In this document: positions 59,101-64,000 of the stretch, one piece after another | Layout: each line of letters begins with the position of its first letter | Numbering within the stretch: the stretch's first letter is position 1 | From: Microbacterium trichothecenolyticum | GTDB lineage: Bacteria; Actinomycetota; Actinomycetes; Actinomycetales; Microbacteriaceae | Assembly: GCF_030818955.1 (NCBI RefSeq) | Contig: NZ_JAUTBF010000001.1 | Coordinates: 3,671,271-3,735,270 of the forward strand | Length of the DNA stretch: 64,000 bases | Direction of reading: 5' to 3' | Notes under the pieces: generated by a model | Seen by the model: the letters and a program-made list of their open reading frames with translations, nothing else | What the model was told of the DNA's origin: nothing | The model's database searches: none | Made by a program: the position numbers and the translations under genes

Positions 59101-60121
59101 AACCGTGCTGCTCATTCCCTCGATGACGCGCATCGAAGACGGCGCGTTCCTCGCCGACGACACCATGGTGGCCTCCTACGAACTGCGCGCCGGGTGGATG
59201 CGCATCGGGCCGGTGCGCATCGGCAAGCGCGCCTTCCTCGGCAACTCCGGAATGGCCGCGCCCGGGCACCGTGTGCCCCGCGACGGACTCGTCGCCGTGC
59301 TGTCGGCCGCGCCGGTCAAGGCCAAGGCCGGGTCGTCGTGGCTCGGCTCGCCCGCGGTGCGCCTGCGGCGCCTGTCGGCCGAGGGCGACGAGTCGCGCAC
59401 GTACCGCCCGACGGCGGCGCTACGCCTGGCGCGGACGCTCTGGGAGCTCTGTCGTTTCGTGCCCGTCGTCGTCACCTGCGGCATCGGCTCGGGGGTGCTG
59501 TTCGCGCTCGCCGGCTTGTGGGAGGCTGTCGGGCCGGTCTGGACGCTGCTTCTGTCGGGCGTCGTGCTCTTGGCCGCGGGAGCGGTCGCGGCGGCGATCT
59601 CGACCGCGGCGAAGTGGGCGATCGTCGGGGTGATCCGTGCCGGCGAGCAGCCCCTGTGGTCGAGTTTCGTGTGGCGCACCGAGGTGTCCGACACGTTCAC
59701 CGAGATGGTGGCGGCTCCGTGGTTCGCCCGCGCGGCCGCCGGGACGCCCGCGCTGGCGGTGTGGTTGCGCAGCCTCGGGGCCCGCATCGGTACCGGCGTA
59801 TGGTGCGAGAGCTACTGGCTGCCCGAGCCCGATCTGGTGACGTTGGGGGCGGCTTCGACGGTCAACCGCGGGTGCGTCGTGCAGACGCACTTGTTCCATG
59901 ATCGAATCATGAGCATGGATACCGTCGAGCTGGAACCCGGGGCCACCCTCGGCCCGCACAGCGTGGTCCTTCCGGCCTCCACCCTCGGTGCTCACGCGAC
60001 CGTGGGTCCCGCCTCGCTGGTCATGCGCGGCGAGACCGTGCCGGTGGGCTCGCGGTGGAGCGGCAACCCCATCGGCCCCTGGCGCGCGGTGAAGGTTCGC
60101 GCGTACCAGTCGACGACGTGA
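56183..60121 (+). CDS. Pls/PosA-type single-module nonribosomal peptide synthetase with membrane domain
   Basis: A 1312-residue protein. Residues 1-510 are an adenylation domain: FTSGSTGVPKGVAVTH (A3), NTYGPTEATVV (A5), YRSGDLVRFEPEGLVFQGR (A7-A8) and VRTSGKVDRAALPW (A10). A carrier domain follows (about 525-590, FFDLGGGSLAAAQL with Ser for phosphopantetheine). The rest is the Pls/PosA terminal region: six transmembrane segments and three left-handed beta-helix acetyltransferase-like segments (for example GRNVDLHALPPVTG and GASIEPEVDLTG). This layout is that of epsilon-poly-L-lysine synthetase and its relatives, which join amino acids without a condensation domain. The GTG at 56183 was chosen. 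The substrate amino acid cannot be read here. Confidence 0.85.
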   Translation: MTTPAPAAQAPLDRRAAAAPARTLIDLLADVAARHPEASAIDDGSGALSYRELLARVWRTAAALHEAGVRRGDRVGVRMPSGSKELYVSILAVMAAGAAYVPVDADDPDERARLVFAEAAVKGIVAGDGEFIAADDCLVRLYDGDAPHPSTNAVPVVAPPTVEDDAWIIFTSGSTGVPKGVAVTHRCAAAFVEAEARIFLRDEPLGPGDRVLAGLSVAFDASCEEMWLAWGHGACLVPAPRSLVRSGEDLAPWLLRQGITVVSTVPTLAAMWPADSIENVRLLIFGGEACPPELAARLVADGREVWNTYGPTEATVVACAAPLDGTLPVRIGLPLDGWALAVVDAEGRPVAEGEVGELIIGGVGLARYLDPAKDAEKYAPMPTLGWERAYRSGDLVRFEPEGLVFQGRADDQVKVGGRRIELGEVESALQDLAGVSAATVAVRTTGAGVPVLVGYLVMDEGVELDRAAARTALAQRLPAATIPLLGVVDALPVRTSGKVDRAALPWPLPGADMPAATDFSADEAWLAAQWQAVLGLPVTERKADFFDLGGGSLAAAQLVSRIRARVPEFSVADIYDVPRLGAMAKALGPQLADETPAQFHRPAPTPRTTQWAQTLLGAPLFVLAGVRWLLYLLTASAILRLLPGFEVLPSVPWPVLVVGLLLFATPFGRMAIAVASARLLLAGVRPGDYPRGGWVHVRLWLAEQIADQVDAVGLAGAPWVSYYARALGARIGRNVDLHALPPVTGMLVVGDGASIEPEVDLTGYWIDGDLVRIGEVRIGADATVGARSTLAPGTRIGRRAEIAPGSAVFGRVKADQSWAGSPAVRVGGTAKGWPMERPPAPTRWLWAYAASAVVLALLPLAAFTVGGLVIAQGIRGAGSLAEAAGWAFAWLVPAVAVTGLVFAASVVLLVRVLSLGLREGTHPVRSRVAWQAWSIERLLDAARTILFPLYSSLFTPVWLRLLGAEVGRDVEASTVLLIPSMTRIEDGAFLADDTMVASYELRAGWMRIGPVRIGKRAFLGNSGMAAPGHRVPRDGLVAVLSAAPVKAKAGSSWLGSPAVRLRRLSAEGDESRTYRPTAALRLARTLWELCRFVPVVVTCGIGSGVLFALAGLWEAVGPVWTLLLSGVVLLAAGAVAAAISTAAKWAIVGVIRAGEQPLWSSFVWRTEVSDTFTEMVAAPWFARAAAGTPALAVWLRSLGARIGTGVWCESYWLPEPDLVTLGAASTVNRGCVVQTHLFHDRIMSMDTVELEPGATLGPHSVVLPASTLGAHATVGPASLVMRGETVPVGSRWSGNPIGPWRAVKVRAYQSTT

Positions 60122-61416
60122 GCGGCACCGATCCCTACGCCCCGCACAGCGGTGACGCCTCGTACGACGTGCGAGCGTACGACCTCGTGCTCGGCTACCG
60201 CGTGCGTACGAACCGGCTCGAGGGCACGGCGACCATCACCGCCGTCGCGCGGGAGCCGCTGACCTCGTTCGCCCTCGACCTCGTGGGGCTGCGAACCTCG
60301 CGGGTGCGGGTCGACGGTGCGTCGGTCCGCTTCGCGGCCGGCCCGCGCGTGCTCCGCGTCACCGCCCCTCGCGCTATCGCGGCCGGGGAGCGGTTCGAGG
60401 TCGAGGTGGCGTACGCCGGTGCCCCCGCTCCGCGCCGTTCCCGGTGGGGCACGGTCGGGTGGGAGGAGCTCACCGACGGCGCCCTCGTCGCCGGTCAGCC
60501 GATCGGCGCTCCCACGTGGTTCCCCTGCAACGATCGCCCCGACAACCGCGCGTCCATGCGTCTGGAGGTCACGGTCGACGACGGCTACACCGTCGCCGCG
60601 ACCGGGGTGGCGGGGCCGAGCACCCGTCGCGGCGGGCGGGTGACCACCGTCTTCACCTCCGCCGTACCGACCGCGACCTATCTGGCGGCGGTGCACGTGG
60701 GCCGGTACCGCACTCGCTCGCTGGCGGGGAGCGGCGTCGGGGTCGTTCCGCCGGTCGGCATCGCCGCCCCGCCCGGACTGACCGCGGCGGTCGATCGCGC
60801 CTTCGCCGCCGTACCCGAGATGCTTCGCGTCTTCGACCGCGCGTTCGGGCCGTACCCGCAGGAGGCGTGCACGCTGGTCGTCACCGCCGACGAGCTGGAG
60901 ATCCCGCTCGAGGCGCAGGGACTCGCGGTGTTCGGGATGAACCACCTCGTTCCCGCCGCCCAGCGGCTCGTCGCTCACGAGCTGGCCCACCAGTGGTTCG
61001 GCAACAGCGTGGGCATCGGTCGCTGGAGCGACATCTGGTTGAACGAGGGCTTCGCGTGCTACGCCGAGTGGTTGTGGTCGCAGGCGTCGGGCGGGCCCTC
61101 GGTGGCGTCTTGCGTCGCCGACCACTACGCGCGCCTCGCGGCCAAACCCCGCGATCTGCTGCTGGTCGACCCGGGACCCGACGACATGTTCGACGACCGC
61201 GTCTACAAGCGCGGGGCCCTGGCCCTGCACGCCGTGCGGCGTGCGCTGGGCGACGACGGGTTCTTCGCGTTGCTGCGCTCGTGGTCCGCGCAGCACCGCC
61301 ACGCGCTCGCGACGACCGACGATTTCCGCGCGGCCGTCAGCCGGGCCGGGGGAGCGGATGCCGCCGCGGTGCTGTCGGAGTGGATCGACCGCACCGCGCT
61401 GCCGGCGCGGCCGTGA
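60118..61416 (+). CDS. M1-family zinc aminopeptidase
   Basis: A 432-residue metallopeptidase. The zinc motif HELAHQWFGN (about residue 285) is followed 18 residues later by NEGFACYAEW, the standard HExxH-x18-E of M1 enzymes. A GMxN-like GMNHLV motif lies just upstream. It is shorter than full aminopeptidase N, with the C-terminal helical arch missing, as in many actinobacterial M1 proteins. The GTG at 60118 overlaps the synthetase stop (GTGA), so the two are co-transcribed and the enzyme may process the synthetase product. Confidence 0.88.
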   Translation: MSGTDPYAPHSGDASYDVRAYDLVLGYRVRTNRLEGTATITAVAREPLTSFALDLVGLRTSRVRVDGASVRFAAGPRVLRVTAPRAIAAGERFEVEVAYAGAPAPRRSRWGTVGWEELTDGALVAGQPIGAPTWFPCNDRPDNRASMRLEVTVDDGYTVAATGVAGPSTRRGGRVTTVFTSAVPTATYLAAVHVGRYRTRSLAGSGVGVVPPVGIAAPPGLTAAVDRAFAAVPEMLRVFDRAFGPYPQEACTLVVTADELEIPLEAQGLAVFGMNHLVPAAQRLVAHELAHQWFGNSVGIGRWSDIWLNEGFACYAEWLWSQASGGPSVASCVADHYARLAAKPRDLLLVDPGPDDMFDDRVYKRGALALHAVRRALGDDGFFALLRSWSAQHRHALATTDDFRAAVSRAGGADAAAVLSEWIDRTALPARP

Positions 61417-61467
61417 CGGTGCGAATCGCGCGAGGGTGACGATGCTCCCGGGTCGCTCCTGCGCCGG

Positions 61468-61968
61468 TCAGCTTGCGGAAGCCACCGCGACCGCCACGAC
61501 GACGCCGGGCGGTGCCTCGACGTCGAATCCGACGCCCGCCGCCGCGCCGTCGATCGTCGAGCTCCACTCGCCGTCAGCGCGCTCGACGATCCGCACTCGC
61601 GCGGGATCGACCGCGAGCCCGCGTCCGTCGGCCTTCAGCACCGCCTCGACCCGCGCCCATGTGCGCGCGTCCGCGCCCGGCAGCACACGGTCGAGGCCCG
61701 TCGCATCGGCGGCCACGGCGTCGATTCCCACCCGCTGGTCGCCGTCACGGACGGCGACGATCGCCCATCCGCTCGCGTAGGAGACGGATGCCGTGACCTC
61801 CGCCCCCGACACGCGGACGCGACCGTGGTCGCCGCCGCACCGCGAGCATCTCGACGACAGGCGAGCTCCGGGCAGGAGCTCGGTCAGCAGCGAACGCGAC
61901 ACCTCGCGGCGGTCTGCCCCGGCGGAGACGATGCGCCAGGCGACACGCACTCCACCGGCCCCGTTCAC
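61468..61968 (-). CDS. 4'-phosphopantetheinyl transferase, Sfp-like
   Basis: A 166-residue protein with VSYASGWAIVAV, then GIDAV (magnesium-binding Asp) and WARVEAVLKADGRGL, the W.xKEAx.K pattern of Sfp-type transferases with some change (Val-Glu-Ala for Lys-Glu-Ala). It is shorter than Sfp (about 220), with a reduced front part. It would attach phosphopantetheine to carrier domains, and the nearest one is in the Pls-like synthetase. It is convergent with the M1 gene. It overlaps the NUDIX gene by ATGA. Confidence 0.75.
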   Translation of the reverse strand: MNGAGGVRVAWRIVSAGADRREVSRSLLTELLPGARLSSRCSRCGGDHGRVRVSGAEVTASVSYASGWAIVAVRDGDQRVGIDAVAADATGLDRVLPGADARTWARVEAVLKADGRGLAVDPARVRIVERADGEWSSTIDGAAAGVGFDVEAPPGVVVAVAVASAS

Positions 61969-62903
61969 ACGGGCGGCTCGTGCGTCTCGATCGCGACGAT
62001 GCCGGCGCCGGGGTGCGCCACCGGGATGTGGATGACAGAGAAGCCGCCGGGTTCGAGCGACGACGAGCTCCCCAGGTACGCCCCGCGCATGGTGCCGGTC
62101 GCGAGCGCCACCTCTTGCAGGATGTCGGGCAGCACCGGACCGTGACTGGCGAGCACGACGGGCTTACGCGCACGGACCCGTTCGCCGATGACGGACCGGG
62201 CATCCGAGCGGCCTTGCTCCCAGGCGTCCTGGCTGATCGCCCCGCTCATCTGAATACGCTGCCCCAGCGCGTGCGAGAGCGGCGTGACGGTGCGGACGCA
62301 CCGCTCCGCCGGGCTCGACACGATGCGGCGCACACCGTACGCCAGCAGCGGACCGACGATGGCTTCGGCCTGGCGACGTCCACGGGTGGTCAGCGGACGG
62401 TCGGTGTCGGCGCCCTCCCACTCGTCGCGGGGGCGGGCCTTGCCGTGCCGGAGCGCGATGAGCGGGAACGTCGGCAGCGCGCGCTCGTCGATGAGCCGTG
62501 AGAACTCGTCGAGGATCTCGATGTCGACCGGGTAGCTGAGGTTCTTGCGCGCCTTCTTCACGCTCATCCACTCGATCGCGGCCACTTCTTTGTTGGGCAC
62601 GAACGATGAGGTGCGCACGGCCGCGTCGGTCGCCTCGGCCGCCCAATAGTGCACGATCTTCGTGCGTGAACTGGGCATCTTGTATCGCGAGACCCCCACG
62701 GGCACACCCAGCGAGACCCGGATGCCGGTCTCTTCGCGGATCTCGCGCACGGCGGTCTCGGCGAGGGTCTCGCCGGGTTCGACCTTGCCCTTGGGCAGCG
62801 TCAGGTCGCGATACTTGGTGCGGTGGATGAGCAGGACGCGCAGCTTGCCCTCGACGATGCGCCATACGACGCCGCCGGCGGCATAGACCGCGGTCTCCGT
62901 CAC
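61965..62903 (-). CDS. NUDIX hydrolase fused to histidine phosphatase (MutT1-like)
   Basis: A 312-residue protein. Residues 1-140 form a NUDIX domain with the box [23 protein letters not shown]. Residues about 155-310 form a histidine phosphatase domain with [13 protein letters not shown] (catalytic RHG) and [13 protein letters not shown]. The same fusion is known as MutT1 in mycobacteria, where it degrades 8-oxo-dGTP and diadenosine polyphosphates. The GTG at 62903 overlaps the polyphosphate kinase stop (GTGA), a conserved actinobacterial arrangement. Confidence 0.9.
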   Translation of the reverse strand: MTETAVYAAGGVVWRIVEGKLRVLLIHRTKYRDLTLPKGKVEPGETLAETAVREIREETGIRVSLGVPVGVSRYKMPSSRTKIVHYWAAEATDAAVRTSSFVPNKEVAAIEWMSVKKARKNLSYPVDIEILDEFSRLIDERALPTFPLIALRHGKARPRDEWEGADTDRPLTTRGRRQAEAIVGPLLAYGVRRIVSSPAERCVRTVTPLSHALGQRIQMSGAISQDAWEQGRSDARSVIGERVRARKPVVLASHGPVLPDILQEVALATGTMRGAYLGSSSSLEPGGFSVIHIPVAHPGAGIVAIETHEPPV

Positions 62904-64000
62904 CGCGCCGCCCGGGCGCGGCGCTTGCGCTGAACGAGGGCCATCGTGTGCTCCTGCAGGTCGATGAGGGGCGCGCCGGCGGCGTCGACGCTGTGACGGG
63001 TCCATTCTCCGTCCGAGCCCAGGTGCCACGAACTGGTGCCGTCGTCCATCGCCAGATCGAACAGCGCGGTGAGCTCGTTCACCTGGCCCGGGTCCACGAC
63101 GCGCACGAGCGCCTCGACCCGACGGTCCAGGTTGCGGTGCATCATGTCGGCGCTGCCGATGAACACCTGCGGGTCGCCGTCGTTGGCGAACGAGAAGATC
63201 CGCGAGTGCTCGAGGTAGCGACCGAGGATCGAGCGCACCGTGATGTTCTCGCTCATACCGGGAACGCCCGGCTTGATCGAGCAGATGCCGCGCACCCACA
63301 CCTCCACCGGAACACCGGCCTGACTGGCGCGGTACAGGGCGTCGATGATCTGCTCGTCGACCATCGAGTTGACCTTGATGCGTACGCCCGAGGGCTTGCC
63401 CTCGAGGGCGTTACGACGCTCCTTGTCGATGTGCCGCAGCAGCCCCTTGCGCAGGTGCAGCGGGGCCACGAGCAGTCGCTTGAACTTCTTCTCGATCGCG
63501 TAGCCGCTGAGCTCGTTGAACAGGCGGGTGAGGTCGCGGCCCACCTGGTCGTCGACCGTGAAGAGGCCGAAGTCTTCGTAGATACGGCTCGTCTTCGGGT
63601 TGTAGTTGCCCGTGCCGACGTGGCTGTAGTGGCGCAGGCGCCCCTCTTCTTCACGGATGACGAGGGCGAGCTTGCAGTGGGTCTTCAGCCCCACGAGACC
63701 GTAGACCACGTGCACGCCGGCTTTTTCGAGCTTGCGCGCCCAGACGATGTTGTTGGCCTCGTCGAACCGGGCCTTGACCTCGACGAGGGCGAGCACCTGC
63801 TTACCGGCCTCGGCGGCGTCGATGAGCGCCTGCACGATGGGGCTGTCGCCGGAGGTGCGGTAGAGGGTCTGCTTGATCGCGAGCACGTGCGGGTCGCGCG
63901 CGGCCTGCTCGAGGAAGGCCTGCACGCTCGTGGCGAACGACTCGTACGGGTGGTGCACGAGCACGTCGTTCTTGCGGATGGCGCCGAACAGGTCGGCGCG
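62900..64000 (-). CDS. ppk: polyphosphate kinase, C-terminal part
   Basis: The gene runs off the right edge of the window; about 366 C-terminal residues are visible. They match PPK1: [47 protein letters not shown] with the phospho-acceptor His, [19 protein letters not shown], and [20 protein letters not shown]1 makes polyphosphate from ATP reversibly. Its position beside a MutT1-like gene and near pstSCAB fits a phosphate-related neighbourhood. Confidence 0.95.
   Translation of the reverse strand, partial: RADLFGAIRKNDVLVHHPYESFATSVQAFLEQAARDPHVLAIKQTLYRTSGDSPIVQALIDAAEAGKQVLALVEVKARFDEANNIVWARKLEKAGVHVVYGLVGLKTHCKLALVIREEEGRLRHYSHVGTGNYNPKTSRIYEDFGLFTVDDQVGRDLTRLFNELSGYAIEKKFKRLLVAPLHLRKGLLRHIDKERRNALEGKPSGVRIKVNSMVDEQIIDALYRASQAGVPVEVWVRGICSIKPGVPGMSENITVRSILGRYLEHSRIFSFANDGDPQVFIGSADMMHRNLDRRVEALVRVVDPGQVNELTALFDLAMDDGTSSWHLGSDGEWTRHSVDAAGAPLIDLQEHTMALVQRKRRARAAR

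Overview
The window looks like a chromosomal segment of a high-GC actinobacterium, most likely Microbacteriaceae (Microbacterium-like). The evidence is strong G/C third-position bias, many GTG starts, four-base ATGA/GTGA gene overlaps, Lsr2, an RskA/SigK pair, LAxTG-type surface proteins and PHO boxes made of GTTCACC repeats. Assignments rest on reading motifs by eye; no database search was run.

Layout. 1-4.6 kb: the start of a PAS-domain protein, a membrane-anchored sulfite-oxidase-type molybdoenzyme, a DMT exporter divergent from an Lrp regulator, and a membrane protein. 4.6-7.8 kb: a core-MetE methionine synthase (MesD type) overlapping its DUF1852 partner (MesX), divergent from a LysR regulator. 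7.8-14.5 kb: secreted proteins, including a 902-residue surface protein that joins a subtilisin/sedolisin-like protease domain to a GH18 glycosidase domain, and a two-component system. 14.7-21.3 kb: a six-gene operon that pairs a DszA/NtaA-type flavin monooxygenase and two DszC/SfnB-type proteins with a MetNIQ-type ABC importer, probably for an organosulfur compound.

22.1-35.8 kb is the most interesting region. Two operons diverge from a perfect 7-1-7 palindrome of Fur/Zur type (28001-28015). The right operon encodes a 32-residue cysteine-free peptide, an E1-like partner protein, a CocE/S15-like hydrolase, a YcaO cyclodehydratase, a SagB-type dehydrogenase and a pair of ABC exporters (the first with a one-base frame break). 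The left operon encodes a beta-propeller protein, an S9 prolyl-oligopeptidase-family enzyme and a FecBCDE-type siderophore importer. Together this reads as a metal-regulated azole/azoline RiPP with its own export and re-uptake: a candidate ribosomal metallophore.

35.9-47.4 kb is accessory DNA: an IS3-family element, a signal-less DUF1906 cell-wall hydrolase, a Tat-exported protein, several small secreted proteins, decayed regulators, an Lsr2 paralogue, a truncated surface protein, a serine recombinase whose middle third is inverted, tRNA-Lys and a FecCD permease fragment. 47.5-64 kb returns to core genes: fasciclin/SigK/RskA, a class IV aminotransferase, pstSCAB with a PHO box, a Pls/PosA-type peptide synthetase with an M1 aminopeptidase and a phosphopantetheinyl transferase, a NUDIX/histidine-phosphatase protein and polyphosphate kinase. 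The last group suggests phosphate-linked control of the right end.
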